Source: UBA6522 sp965237785 (GTDB lineage: Bacteria; Pseudomonadota; Gammaproteobacteria; Steroidobacterales; Rariloculaceae). Taken from it: a stretch of DNA of 64,000 nucleotides. Shown piece by piece: positions 43,792 through 53,462 of the stretch. Numbering within the stretch: position 1 is the first letter of the stretch; the number at the start of each line of letters is the position of its first letter. Under the pieces are notes generated by a model that saw nothing but the letters and a program-made list of their open reading frames with translations, was not told the origin of the DNA and made no database searches. The position numbers were made by a program, and so were the translations under genes. The DNA is taken from NCBI GenBank assembly GCA_965237785.1, contig OZ250159.1, positions 1-64,000 on the forward strand. The letters are read 5' to 3'.

Positions 43792-44754
43792 ATGATGAGA
43801 TTCACGCTGGAATCGTTGCAGGCGGCGGCGGAAATTGTGTATCGACAGGTGCCGCCGACGCCGCAATATGTCTGGCCATTGCTGAGCCAGTACGCCGGGC
43901 TCACCGTTTGGGTCAAACACGAGAACCACACGCCCATCGGGGCGTTCAAGATTCGCGGTGGAGCACTCTATATGTCCCGGCTCAGGCAGCGGGAGCCGGG
44001 CTGTCCCGGAGTCATCGCCGCGACTCGCGGTAACCACGGTCAGTCGATCGCCGTAAGCGCAACCCGCCAGGGCCTGCGTTCCGTCATCGTCGTGCCGGAA
44101 GGAAACAACCCCGAGAAGAACGCCGCGATGACTGCCCAGGGCGGTGAGTTGGTTATTCATGGGAGCGATTTCCAGGAAGCGCTGGAGCACGCCTTACAAG
44201 TGACAGCTGCAGAGGGCCTGCACATGGTGGCTGCCTTCGATCCCACTCTCGTCCAGGGGGTCGCTTCCTATGCCCTGGAGCTGTTCTTGGCAGCGGGTCC
44301 GTTGGATGCAGTCTACGTACCCATCGGGCTCGGTTCGGGAATCTGCGGTGTCGTCGCCGCGCGCAACGCACTGGGCTCGACCGCTGACATCATCGGCGTG
44401 CAGGCGGAAGGAGCCCCTTGTTATGCGTTGTCGTTCAAGGCCGGCAAGCCCGTATCGACTCCCCGGGCGGATACCTTTGCCGACGGCGTGGCGACGCGGG
44501 TGCCGGTGGCCGAAGCGGTTGAGGTGATCAATCGGGAAGTCGCGCGAGTGGTCACGGTTAGCGATGCGGCCATCCTGGAAGCACAGCGTCTCTTGCTGCG
44601 CCTGACGCACAACCTGGCGGAACCGGCCGGGGCGGCGGGGCTTGCGGCCCTGCTGCATGAGCGGCGTCAAATGGCGGGCAAGAACGCCGCGATCATTCTG
44701 AGCGGCGGTAACGCGGATGCTGCAAATCTTCAGGAGTTGATGCGCGGAATGTAG
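43792..44754 (+). CDS. PLP-dependent threonine/serine dehydratase-like enzyme
   Basis: 320 residues, PLP fold type II. Lys in GAFKIRGGALYM, RGNHGQSIA (substrate loop) and GLGSGICGVVAA (phosphate loop, replacing the usual Gly-rich run). The open frame extends upstream to 43639, but that overlaps the cytochrome; the double ATG at 43792/43795 is the natural start. No ACT domain. It differs from the protein at 15888 in the phosphate loop, so the two probably have different substrates (threonine, serine, hydroxyaspartate or ectoine-type hydroxyamino acids are all possible). Confidence 0.85.
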   Translation: MMRFTLESLQAAAEIVYRQVPPTPQYVWPLLSQYAGLTVWVKHENHTPIGAFKIRGGALYMSRLRQREPGCPGVIAATRGNHGQSIAVSATRQGLRSVIVVPEGNNPEKNAAMTAQGGELVIHGSDFQEALEHALQVTAAEGLHMVAAFDPTLVQGVASYALELFLAAGPLDAVYVPIGLGSGICGVVAARNALGSTADIIGVQAEGAPCYALSFKAGKPVSTPRADTFADGVATRVPVAEAVEVINREVARVVTVSDAAILEAQRLLLRLTHNLAEPAGAAGLAALLHERRQMAGKNAAIILSGGNADAANLQELMRGM

Positions 44755-45208
44755 TCCCAATGCAGTGTCCGTCACCGAACCGGCCCGAAGTTCTGTAGAA
44801 TTTATTTTCTTCTCGCCCGCATGAGGACCAGTATTGCCCCGAACGAATAACACACCTGTTTTCGGGCGGCGTTACCATGACCCGTTTGCCAGCGTCCGCC
44901 GTCCGTGCGTCCAGTCGGGTATCGATGCCGGCAATCTTTCGAAGATCATCGGTTTCCGACAGAGGTATTCGGTCTCGCATGCCGCCCGGATACCCGTGCT
45001 CCACAATCGGTCCGTCCATACGCTGCGCCGATACACCGACGCCATGCGGAATCTCCGACGAATGCAGGGTTTCAAGCCGGTTAAAGGGCATCGCTATTAT
45101 TTCCCGCCAATAGCCCACGCCGTCGTCCGGACGTTTTTCATCGCCCCATCGGCCTGAATGATTGGTATGCTTCATGAAGATGGTTTTTCCGGGATTGATG
45201 ATGGTTTC
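44755..45208. other. 454-base interval without a confident gene
   Basis: No assigned coding sequence. On the minus strand a frame from an ATG at 45175 stays open to 44693 (160 codons, MKHTNHSGRWGDEKRPDDG... with GYWREIIAMPFNRLETLH), overlapping the end of the dehydratase gene. It has a protein-like composition in part, but no family match was recognised and the same frame continues open antisense to the peptidase. It could be a decayed gene. A short T-rich stretch (ATTTATTTTCTT, about 44799-44810) is the only AT-rich segment. Confidence 0.4.
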
Positions 45209-47344
45209 ATGAACCGCGCGATTGCAACAATTCTTGGTGTCGCCGTATCCGTGTTCGCGACGGGCGTCGCGGGCGAAATTGTCTATCCGCAAACCCGCAC
45301 CGTTGGCGTCGAAGACGAATTTCACGGACAGATCGTGGCGGATCCCTATCGCTGGCTTGAGGACGATATCCGCGAATCCGACGAGGTTGCGGCCTGGGTC
45401 GAGGCCCAGAACGAAATCGCCTACTCTTACCTGGAAGCCATACCCGAGCGGGGAGCGATTCGGGCTCGCTTGCAGGAACTTTGGGACTACGAGCGCTTCG
45501 GCTCTCCCCGCAAGATCGCCGGACGCTATTTCTTCACACGAAACGACGGCCTGCAGAATCAGTCGGTCTTGTATACGCAGACCACTCTGGACGACGCGCC
45601 GTCGATGCTGCTCGATCCGAACGCCTGGTCCGAGGATGGCACGGTGTCGCTGGGCGATTGGGTGGTGAGCGAGGACGGTCGTTATCTGGCCTACTCGAAA
45701 CAGCTGGCGGGCAGTGACTGGAGCGAATGGTTCGTGCGCGAGATCGACACGTTGCGGGATCTCCCCGATCGTCTTCAGTGGAGCAAGTTCTCGTCGGCAA
45801 GCTGGACCGGCGATTCTCGCGGATTCTTCTATACCCGGTTCCCGGAACCGCGGCAGGGCCAACAGTTTCAGGCGCCCAATACCCACCAGAAGGTCTACTA
45901 CCATCGCGTGGGAACGCCGCAGTCAGCCGACGTCCTGGTCTTTCAGCGCTCGGACGAGCCCGAATGGATATTCGGAGCCCGCGTTACGGAGGACGCGCGG
46001 TATCTGGTGATCGATGTGTGGAAGGATACCGACAACAAGAATCAGGTCGTGATCAAGGATCTGCTCGAACCCTATGGCCTACCCGTCGAACTCATCGCGC
46101 GTTTTGACCATGGTTTCGAATTCATCGGCAACGATGGACGGTTGTTTTTCTTTGAGACGGACTTTCTGGCGCCCAAGGGGCGCGTAATCGCCATCGACAT
46201 CGCGGAACCAGGCGAAGCAGACTGGCGGGAAATTGTCCCCGAGGCGGAGGAAACGATGCGCTCGGCCTCGTTCGTCGGGGGCATGTTGTTGGTCTCATAC
46301 CTCAAAGACGTGACCCCACAAGTCAGGGTTTTTAGAACCGATGGCTCTCACCTTCGGGACGTGGTTTTTCCCGGTCTCGGAAGAGTAGGGGGCTTTGGTG
46401 GACGTCGCGTCGACACCGAGACATTTTTCAACTATTCCAGCTTCAATCAGCCGGCGAGCATCTACCGTTACGACGTCACGACGGGTGAGAGTACCCTCTG
46501 GCGGCAGCCCGACGTGGACTTCGAGCCCCGGGAGTACGTGGTTCGGCAGGTCTTCTACGAGAGCAAGGATGGCACGCGCGTGCCGATGTTCGTCACCCAT
46601 CGCCAGGACGTGAAACTCGACGGCAACCGGCCCACGCTGCTCTACGGTTACGGTGGATTCAACATTTCCGTGCTGCCGTCCTTTTCGGCGGCCGGTCTGG
46701 CATGGATGGAGATGGGCGGCGTCTATGCCCAACCAAACCTCCGCGGGGGCAGCGAATACGGAGAGTCCTGGCACGAAGCCGGCAAGAAGCTGAACAAGCA
46801 GAACGTATTCGATGACTTCATCGCCGCTGCCGAATGGTTGATCGAAAGCGGCTATACGCGGCCGGAGAAACTCGCCATTCAGGGCAGAAGCAATGGCGGC
46901 CTGCTCGTCGGCGCGGCCATGACGCAACGGCCCGAACTGTTTGGCGCGGCCCTGCCTGCCGTGGGTGTGATGGATATGCTGCGGTATCACCGGTTCACGG
47001 CGGGCCGCTACTGGGTCGAGGAGTACGGCAGCGTGGACGTGCGCGATGAGTTCGAAGCCCTGCGCGCCTACTCGCCGTATCACAATCTTCATCCCGGTAC
47101 GACCTATCCGGCGACGCTGGTGACCACCGCCGACACCGACGACCGGGTCGTTCCGGGTCACAGCTTCAAGTTCGCCGCGGCGTTGCAGGCGGCGCATGCC
47201 GGCGAGCCGCCGGCCCTGATCCGGGTGGAGACCGGCGCCGGGCACGGCAGCGGCAAACCGACCGGAAAGCGCATCGACGAAGCCGCCGATCTGCTGGGCT
47301 TCCTGGTGGACACGCTGGATTTCGCACCGCAAGTCTCGCGATAG
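45209..47344 (+). CDS. Exported prolyl oligopeptidase (S9A family)
   Basis: 711 residues from ATG 45209; the frame opens earlier (45158), but MNRAIATILGVAVSVFATG is a clear signal peptide, so this start is preferred. The N-terminal seven-bladed propeller begins at DPYRWLEDDIRESDEV. The C-terminal alpha/beta hydrolase has YGYGGFNISVLPSFSAAGLA, catalytic Ser in QGRSNGGLLVGA, Asp in TADTDDRVVPGHSFKF and His in GAGHGSGKP. It cleaves short peptides after proline in the periplasm. Length is normal for the family. Confidence 0.93.
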   Translation: MNRAIATILGVAVSVFATGVAGEIVYPQTRTVGVEDEFHGQIVADPYRWLEDDIRESDEVAAWVEAQNEIAYSYLEAIPERGAIRARLQELWDYERFGSPRKIAGRYFFTRNDGLQNQSVLYTQTTLDDAPSMLLDPNAWSEDGTVSLGDWVVSEDGRYLAYSKQLAGSDWSEWFVREIDTLRDLPDRLQWSKFSSASWTGDSRGFFYTRFPEPRQGQQFQAPNTHQKVYYHRVGTPQSADVLVFQRSDEPEWIFGARVTEDARYLVIDVWKDTDNKNQVVIKDLLEPYGLPVELIARFDHGFEFIGNDGRLFFFETDFLAPKGRVIAIDIAEPGEADWREIVPEAEETMRSASFVGGMLLVSYLKDVTPQVRVFRTDGSHLRDVVFPGLGRVGGFGGRRVDTETFFNYSSFNQPASIYRYDVTTGESTLWRQPDVDFEPREYVVRQVFYESKDGTRVPMFVTHRQDVKLDGNRPTLLYGYGGFNISVLPSFSAAGLAWMEMGGVYAQPNLRGGSEYGESWHEAGKKLNKQNVFDDFIAAAEWLIESGYTRPEKLAIQGRSNGGLLVGAAMTQRPELFGAALPAVGVMDMLRYHRFTAGRYWVEEYGSVDVRDEFEALRAYSPYHNLHPGTTYPATLVTTADTDDRVVPGHSFKFAAALQAAHAGEPPALIRVETGAGHGSGKPTGKRIDEAADLLGFLVDTLDFAPQVSR

Positions 47345-47422
47345 CACCCTCTTGCATTTAGCCGATCGGCGCAAGCCGAGACGCCCGGCTACGCACATCA
47401 AAGTTAATGCTTGCGTTTAACA

Positions 47423-47441
47423 GATAAGAATAATTATCATT
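47423..47441 (+). promoter_or_regulatory. Fur box upstream of feoAB
   Basis: GATAAGAATAATTATCATT matches the 19-base Fur consensus GATAATGATAATCATTATC at most positions, with inverted symmetry. It lies 26 bases before the feoA ATG, overlapping the expected promoter. Iron-loaded Fur would repress the ferrous-iron uptake genes, as is usual for feo operons. Confidence 0.85.
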
Positions 47442-47466
47442 TGCGTGTCCAGGTGGGAATGAATCA

Positions 47467-47706
47467 ATGACACTTGCCGATCTCAAGCGGGGCGACCGCG
47501 CGCGTATCGACTCGGTAGACACGGTCGAGCCGAGCGTGCAACGGCTGATGACCATGGGACTGGTGGAGGGCGTCGAACTGGAGTGCCTGGGGGGATCCCT
47601 GGGGGGTGACCCGCTGGAACTCCGCATTCATGGAAGCGCGTTGTCGCTGCGGCGTGCGGACGCACGTCGATTCAAGGTCGCTTCGACTCGCCGCTCGGTT
47701 GACTGA
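47467..47706 (+). CDS. feoA: Ferrous iron transport protein A
   Basis: 79 residues, SH3-like. MTLADLKRGDRARIDSVD, LMTMGLVEGVELEC and DPLELRIHGSALSLRRADA follow the FeoA pattern. It is a small cytoplasmic helper of FeoB. TGATG overlap with feoB (47704-47708) ensures coupled translation. A Fur box precedes it. Confidence 0.93.
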   Translation: MTLADLKRGDRARIDSVDTVEPSVQRLMTMGLVEGVELECLGGSLGGDPLELRIHGSALSLRRADARRFKVASTRRSVD

Positions 47707-49892
47707 TGGCTGATTCGGCTACCATCGCCATTCCGCTGGAGAACGTTACGTTCTCGCGGACGGTCACCATCGCGGTCGTCGGTAATCCGAACTCCGGCAA
47801 AAGCACGTTATTCAATCGCGTTACCGGCCTGAATCAACGCACGGCAAACTATCCGGGCGTTACCGTCGAGAAGCGGACCGGCAAACTGACCCTGGGATCG
47901 ACGGTCTTCGATCTCATCGATTTGCCGGGCGTCTTCTCGCTGAGCCCGGAGTCAGCCGACGAGCGCATCGTCGTCGATGTGCTGTTGGGCCGCGTGCCGG
48001 GAACGCCTCGGCCGGACGTCATCCTGGCAGTGGTGGATTCAACCCGGCTTTACCAGGGGCTGTTTCTCCTGCAACAACTGGCGGAGTTGGGGCGGCCCAC
48101 GGTGGTGGCGCTCACCATGGCGGACGATGCGCTGGAGCAGGGTATCGCGATTGACTGCGACGCCCTTGAGGCGAAACTGGGTGGAATTCCGGTGTGTCAG
48201 GTCGTGGCCACCACCGGACGGGGTTTCGCGGAATTAAGGGCCGGGATCGCCGCGGCGGTTGAGCAGGTGCCGGCGGAGCGACCGTCTTTTTGGCCGGCGC
48301 TGAGGCGTGCGGCCCGGGCAATCAGAGAGAGTGCGCGCGAGTCCACGCTTCAGTTGGTGGATATAGAGCGGGCCCTGATCGACGACGACCCGGCTTCGGT
48401 TCAATATCTGAGGCAGTCGCTTGGCCCAGGAGCGGACCAACAGCTTGCGACGCACCGCGAGTCACTATGCGCGGGGGAGCCGCCATTGGCGGTGGAATCG
48501 AGAGAGCGCTACCGGTGGATCGCCCAGGTTTTGCCGCAGTTGCAGTACAGGGCCCCCGGTCCTGTGCGCCTGAAGCGCCGGATCGTGGATTGGATCAACC
48601 GACCCTATCCGGCCACGGCGTTGTTTCTGGCGCTCATGGCGACCGTATTCCAGGCGGTCTTTGCCTGGGCGACTCCGATGATGGACTGGATCGATTCCGC
48701 GGGCAGCGGCCTCGGGGGCTGGGTACACAACGCACTGCCCGCGGGCGCGCTGGCCAGCTTCCTTGCCGATGGCGTTATCGCCGGCGTGGGCAGCGTGATC
48801 ATCTTCCTGCCACAGATACTGATCCTGTTCCTGTTCATCATCCTCATGGAGGATACGGGTTATCTCGCGCGAACTGCGTTCCTCATGGATCGGGTCATGC
48901 GCTCGGTCGGACTGTCGGGCCAGTCCGTGATCCCGCTGATCTCCGGTTTTGCCTGTGCGGTGCCGTCGATCATGGCGACGCGGGTGATCCCGAACCGCCG
49001 TGATCGCATCGCCACCATCATGGCGACGCCGTTCATGACCTGCTCCGCGCGCTTGCCGATCTATGCCTTGTTGATTGCGGCTTTCGTGCCAAACCAGAGC
49101 GTCGGGTTTGCCAACCTCCAGGGGCTCGTGCTCTTCGGGCTCTACCTGGTCGGAGTCGTCGGCGGCGTCGGAACCGCGCTGCTATTGAAGCGATCCGCGC
49201 TACGGGGGCCGAAACCGACATTTATCCTGGCGCTGCCGGAGTTTCGCGTGCCGAGCCTCCGTACCGTTCTCATCAAGCTCCTGGACCGCGCGCGGATATT
49301 CCTGCGCCGGGCCGGAACGGTCATATTCGCCGTCGCCGTGATCGTCTGGGCGCTGGCGTATTTCCCGCGCGCCGCCGACATCGAGAGCCAGCGCCTGGAC
49401 GCGCAGATCGAGCTACAGACCACCCTGCAGGGCGAGGCGTTGGCGGTGGAGGTCTCGAGAATCGACAACGAGGCCGCGGCGGCGCAATTGGCGCAGAGTT
49501 GGCTGGGGCGCATGGGACATTGGGTCGAGCCGGTGTTTGCGCCCCTGGGATGGGATTGGCGCGTATCCGCCGCGGTCATTGCAGGTTTCCCGGCCCGGGA
49601 GGTGGTCGTCGCCGTGCTTGGGACCATCTACGCAGTCGGCTCCGAAGCCGACGAATCCAGCCTGGCTGACCGTTTGACGACCGCGCAGTGGCCCGACGGG
49701 CGGACCGTATTCACGCTGCCCATGGTCCTTGGATTGATGCTGTTCTACGCCTGGTGCATGCAATGCGCAGCCACGCTGGCGGTGATCAAGCGCGAAACGA
49801 ATACCTGGCGGTGGCCGATTTTCGCTTGGGGCTATATGACGGCGCTGGGGTATGTCGGGGCGCTGCTGATCTTCCAGATCGGCAGTGCGTGA
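47706..49892 (+). CDS. feoB: Ferrous iron transporter FeoB
   Basis: 728 residues. The N-terminal GTPase domain has G1 GNPNSGKST (27-34), G2 Thr region NYPGVTVEKRTG and G3 DLPG (72-75). G4, normally NxxD, reads TMAD (137-140), so the Asn that selects guanine is Thr. The membrane part carries GSVIIFLPQILILF-like and GFACAVPSIMATRVI (Gate motif with Cys) and a second gate MTCSARLPIYALLIAAF. It imports Fe2+ across the inner membrane. No FeoC follows. Confidence 0.93.
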   Translation: MADSATIAIPLENVTFSRTVTIAVVGNPNSGKSTLFNRVTGLNQRTANYPGVTVEKRTGKLTLGSTVFDLIDLPGVFSLSPESADERIVVDVLLGRVPGTPRPDVILAVVDSTRLYQGLFLLQQLAELGRPTVVALTMADDALEQGIAIDCDALEAKLGGIPVCQVVATTGRGFAELRAGIAAAVEQVPAERPSFWPALRRAARAIRESARESTLQLVDIERALIDDDPASVQYLRQSLGPGADQQLATHRESLCAGEPPLAVESRERYRWIAQVLPQLQYRAPGPVRLKRRIVDWINRPYPATALFLALMATVFQAVFAWATPMMDWIDSAGSGLGGWVHNALPAGALASFLADGVIAGVGSVIIFLPQILILFLFIILMEDTGYLARTAFLMDRVMRSVGLSGQSVIPLISGFACAVPSIMATRVIPNRRDRIATIMATPFMTCSARLPIYALLIAAFVPNQSVGFANLQGLVLFGLYLVGVVGGVGTALLLKRSALRGPKPTFILALPEFRVPSLRTVLIKLLDRARIFLRRAGTVIFAVAVIVWALAYFPRAADIESQRLDAQIELQTTLQGEALAVEVSRIDNEAAAAQLAQSWLGRMGHWVEPVFAPLGWDWRVSAAVIAGFPAREVVVAVLGTIYAVGSEADESSLADRLTTAQWPDGRTVFTLPMVLGLMLFYAWCMQCAATLAVIKRETNTWRWPIFAWGYMTALGYVGALLIFQIGSA

Positions 49893-50030
49893 CACGCCGC
49901 AAAGCACGAACCAGGAGCCGGCTTTCTTCCGAGAACGCCAGAGCATGGAAGATATCGGTTCCGGTTCAAGCCCGAAAAGGACACCTTCAACGCGGCTGAG
50001 TTAGCGATCAATGCCGTCCCGGCGTGCGGA

Positions 50031-51023
50031 CTAAGCTGCGAAGTCCCGCGTCAGTTCCTCCGAGACATCCCACAGCCGTGCTGCCATGTCCGCATCCTGC
50101 ATATTGGCTGAGGGTGTTTCCGGGTTGCAGTCGGAGAAGTAGCAGCCGCTGACGTGTTGCAAATCGGGGTTCGTGGCCACGTAACAGGTGGTGGCCGCGC
50201 CCTGTTCCGGCGATTTCAGGAACAGGTAGCCCGCCATGCGGAAGGCGGCTTTCTGCCAGGCCGGCAGGTTGCGCGCGATATTCGTTCTCACCACGCCGGG
50301 GTGGACGGCGTTGGACGTGGCGGTGGTGCCCTCGAGACGGCGCGCCAGTTCCAGTGAATGCAGTCCGTTGGCGAGCTTGGAGTGCCCGTAGGCCCGCTGC
50401 GACGCGAACCAGGATTCTCCTGCGAGCTCATCGAACTGGATGCCGTCATCGGGAGCGCTTTCGTGCGCGCGGCTGCCGACGATGACGACACGGCCCTGGG
50501 GCGCGGCCAGCACCTGGTCCAGCAGGTGGTTGACCAGCACGAAGTGACCCAGGTGATTGGTGACGAAGTGCGCCTCGATCCCGTTCACATGCCACAGTTC
50601 GTCGAATATGGCGCCAGCATTGCAGATCAGGATATCCAGCGGCGCGCCCATGGCGCGGACCTGCTCCGCGCACTGCACCGCCGTCTCGAAGTCGGTCAGT
50701 TCGAGCACCAGCGGGGTTGCCAGTCCTTCGACGCTGTCACAGGCCTCCTGACCCTTTTCCAGGGTACGCGCCGTGCCCAGTACGTGGGCGCCGCGCAGCG
50801 CCAGCGTACGCATGGTTTCGTAGCCGATGCCCGAGTTGCAGCCGGTCACCAGGGCCGTCTTGCCGGTGAGGTCCAGTCCGGCCGTCACGTCGTCCGCCGT
50901 TGAGCGGCGGCCGAATTCGCTGCTGACATCCTCGCAGGCGAGGGCGGCAACGGACCCCAGGGCGGACCCTGCGGCTGTGAGCAAGCTGCCTTGCACGAAG
51001 CGGCGTCGATCGATTGGGGCCAA
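50031..51023 (-). CDS. Tat-exported short-chain dehydrogenase/reductase
   Basis: 330 residues. The N terminus has a twin-arginine signal (DRRRFVQGSLLTAAGSALG) with cleavage near ALA-CE, so the folded enzyme with bound cofactor is exported. SDR motifs: TGCNSGIGYETMRTLA, CNAGAI, VGSRAHESAP with catalytic Ser, and YGHSK. It resembles retinol-dehydrogenase/WW-domain oxidoreductase-like SDRs. Substrate unknown. Convergent with feoB (138-base gap holding no gene). Confidence 0.87.
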   Translation of the reverse strand: MAPIDRRRFVQGSLLTAAGSALGSVAALACEDVSSEFGRRSTADDVTAGLDLTGKTALVTGCNSGIGYETMRTLALRGAHVLGTARTLEKGQEACDSVEGLATPLVLELTDFETAVQCAEQVRAMGAPLDILICNAGAIFDELWHVNGIEAHFVTNHLGHFVLVNHLLDQVLAAPQGRVVIVGSRAHESAPDDGIQFDELAGESWFASQRAYGHSKLANGLHSLELARRLEGTTATSNAVHPGVVRTNIARNLPAWQKAAFRMAGYLFLKSPEQGAATTCYVATNPDLQHVSGCYFSDCNPETPSANMQDADMAARLWDVSEELTRDFAA

Positions 51024-51192
51024 CGCATTCTCCGGATAAGTTCATGGGGCAATCAGAGTGTCGCTGAACCCGGTGGTGCGATCAAGCAGCCCGGCCTTGT
51101 CGGATGTTCAGATGCATCGAATGGCCGTCGCCAGGCGGCTGGCAATGCTGCAGACCACGCCTTAGACTAGCCCGAATTCTCAAGGAGTTGCG

Positions 51193-51453
51193 ATGAAAAA
51201 CGGCAGCACAACCGAGCGGTATTGGCGAGCGAATCTGCGTTTGGTGGCCGGTTGTCTGGCCGTTTGGTTCGTCGTCTCGCTCGGCTTCGGGGTGATCCTC
51301 GTCGAACCGCTGAACCGCATCCGATTCTTCGGCTTCGAGCTTGGATTCTGGTTCGCGCAGCAAGGATCGATTCTCTGTTTTATTGCGTTGATCTTCTATT
51401 ACGCATGGCGCATGAACCGGCTTGACCGCGAGCACGGCCTGGACGAGGACTAA
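51193..51453 (+). CDS. DUF4212 small subunit of sodium/solute symporter
   Basis: 86 residues with two membrane helices (about 17-38 and 55-70). RYWRANLRLVAGCLAVWFVV and FGFELGFWFAQQGSI are family hallmarks. DUF4212 proteins are encoded immediately before VC_2705-type symporters, as here (9-base gap), and are thought to be their accessory subunit. AAGGAG precedes the ATG. Confidence 0.92.
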   Translation: MKNGSTTERYWRANLRLVAGCLAVWFVVSLGFGVILVEPLNRIRFFGFELGFWFAQQGSILCFIALIFYYAWRMNRLDREHGLDED

Positions 51454-51462
51454 GGGGTCGCC

Positions 51463-53217
51463 ATGGACTTGAGGACGCTGACGTATCTCGTGGTAGGGGC
51501 GAGCTTTGTTGTATACATCGGCATCGCGATCTGGTCCAAAGCCACCAATACCAGCGAATTTTATGTAGCCGGCAAACACGTTCATCCGGTGGCCAACGGC
51601 ATGGCTACCGCCGCCGACTGGATGTCCGCCGCGTCCTTTATCTCGATGGCCGGCCTCATTGCCTATCTCGGCTACGACGGCTCGGTGTATCTGATGGGTT
51701 GGACCGGCGGCTATGTGCTGCTCGCGCTCCTGCTCGCACCCTATCTGCGGAAATTCGGCAAATTCACCGTGCCCGAATTCATCGGCGAGCGGTACGATTC
51801 CCGCGCCGCGCGCATTGTCGCGGTCATCTGCCTGATCATGATTTCCTTCACCTACGTCGCCGGGCAGATGCGCGGTGTCGGTATCGTATTTTCCAGATTC
51901 CTGGAAGTACCCATCGGTCTGGGGTTGGTATTCGGCATGGGTGTGGTCTTCATCTACGCCGTTCTCGGCGGCATGAGGGGCATCACCTACACACAGATTG
52001 CCCAGTACTGCGTGCTGATATTCGCCTATACCGTTCCTGCCGTATTCATCGCCATGCAGATTACCGGCAACCCCATTCCGCAACTGGCCTTCGGCAGCAC
52101 CGTTCAGGGCGATTCGGTGGCGCTGCTGGAAAAGCTCGATCAGGTGGTGACGGCGCTTGGCTTTCCCGAGTATACCTCGGGCACCAAGGGCGCCTTCGAC
52201 GTTTTCTGCATCACGATGGCGCTGATGATCGGCACCGCCGGGCTTCCCCACGTCATCGTGCGTTTCTTTACCGTTCCCAAGGTCCGTGACGCCCGTTACT
52301 CCGCGGGTTGGGCGTTGCTCTTTATCGGTCTGCTCTACCTGACGGCGCCCGCGGTAGGCTCCATGGCCCGGCTGAACCTCATGGAGACGATCCAGACCGG
52401 CCCGGTCGGCGCCGCGAACGGCAACCTGCTCTACGACGAGCGGCCGGACTGGTTCAGAACCTGGGAGGGGACCGGCCTTCTGGAGTTTTCCGACCGGAAC
52501 GGGGACGGGCGAATCCAGTATTACAACGATCAGAATCCGCAATTCGCGGCCGAGGCCGAGGCATTCGGCTGGAACGGCAACGAGTTGCAGGTGGATCGGG
52601 ACATCATCGTGCTGGCAAACCCGGAAATCGCCTCGTTGCCGGATTGGGTTATCGCGCTGGTGGCCGCAGGGGGTATCGCCGCGGCGTTGTCCACCGCCGC
52701 CGGATTGCTGCTCGTGATATCCGCGGCCGTTTCCCATGATCTGCTCAAGGGGGTGTTCCTGCCGAATATCTCAGAGCGCAAGGAATTGCTCGCGGGGCGC
52801 ATTTCCGCGGGGTTTGCCATCGTCATCGCGGGCCTGCTGGGTTACTTCCCGCCGGCGTTCGTGGCGCAGGTGGTGGCCTTTGCCTTCGGGCTTGCCGCCG
52901 CCTCGCTGTTCCCGCCCATTCTGCTTGGTATTTTTTCAAAGCGTATGAACAAGCAGGGTGCGATCGCCGGGATGCTCACCGGATTGATTTTCACCTATGC
53001 CTATATCGAAGTCTTCAAGGGGCTGTTTCTGCGCTGGGCGGGTTCCCCATGGATCGACGACGTGGCCGGGAACTGGCTGCTGGGAGTCTCCCCGGAGGGC
53101 ATCGGAACGATTGGCGTTGTGTTGAACTTCGTCGTCGCCTTCACCGTCAGCCGAATGACCGCCGCGCCGCCGGCGCACGTTCGGGCGCTTGTTGAGCATA
53201 TTCGGTCGCCGCGGTAG
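51463..53217 (+). CDS. VC_2705-type sodium/solute symporter (ActP-like)
   Basis: 584 residues, SSS family with about 13 membrane helices. Blocks include TNTSEFYVAGKHVHPVANGM, ATAADWMSAASFISMAGLIA, YDSRAARIVAVICLIMISF, TAGLPHVIVRFFTVP and GGIAAALSTAAGLLLVISAA. A soluble insert of about 70 residues (DERPDWFRTWEGTGLL to DIIVLANPEIA) containing DRNGDGRIQYYND interrupts the core; this Asp-rich loop looks like a calcium-binding EF-hand. Relatives carry acetate and other monocarboxylates. Operon with the DUF4212 gene. Confidence 0.9.
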   Translation: MDLRTLTYLVVGASFVVYIGIAIWSKATNTSEFYVAGKHVHPVANGMATAADWMSAASFISMAGLIAYLGYDGSVYLMGWTGGYVLLALLLAPYLRKFGKFTVPEFIGERYDSRAARIVAVICLIMISFTYVAGQMRGVGIVFSRFLEVPIGLGLVFGMGVVFIYAVLGGMRGITYTQIAQYCVLIFAYTVPAVFIAMQITGNPIPQLAFGSTVQGDSVALLEKLDQVVTALGFPEYTSGTKGAFDVFCITMALMIGTAGLPHVIVRFFTVPKVRDARYSAGWALLFIGLLYLTAPAVGSMARLNLMETIQTGPVGAANGNLLYDERPDWFRTWEGTGLLEFSDRNGDGRIQYYNDQNPQFAAEAEAFGWNGNELQVDRDIIVLANPEIASLPDWVIALVAAGGIAAALSTAAGLLLVISAAVSHDLLKGVFLPNISERKELLAGRISAGFAIVIAGLLGYFPPAFVAQVVAFAFGLAAASLFPPILLGIFSKRMNKQGAIAGMLTGLIFTYAYIEVFKGLFLRWAGSPWIDDVAGNWLLGVSPEGIGTIGVVLNFVVAFTVSRMTAAPPAHVRALVEHIRSPR

Positions 53218-53462
53218 GTGGTTGGGTTGGCCATGCTCGTGGTCGCGGCGGGGCTGCTTCGCTACGCTATCTTTCTCTCCTTCAATGTCCGGCCTCTCCC
53301 GGCGACGCACACGATTTCCGAGAAAGGCTCGTGACTGACCGGTTTTGAGGCGGGCGATGGTATGCTTCTCGGATGTTGGCATTCGCGCGGAGCGACAATA
53401 GCTGCTCCGACCCGGTCGAGAACTGCTAGGTTTGGCACGGGTTCGGTAGACGCAGATGGCAT

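Noticed and set aside
51082..52737. 551-codon minus-strand frame
   Set aside because: Antisense to the DUF4212 and symporter genes; composition is that of a shadow.
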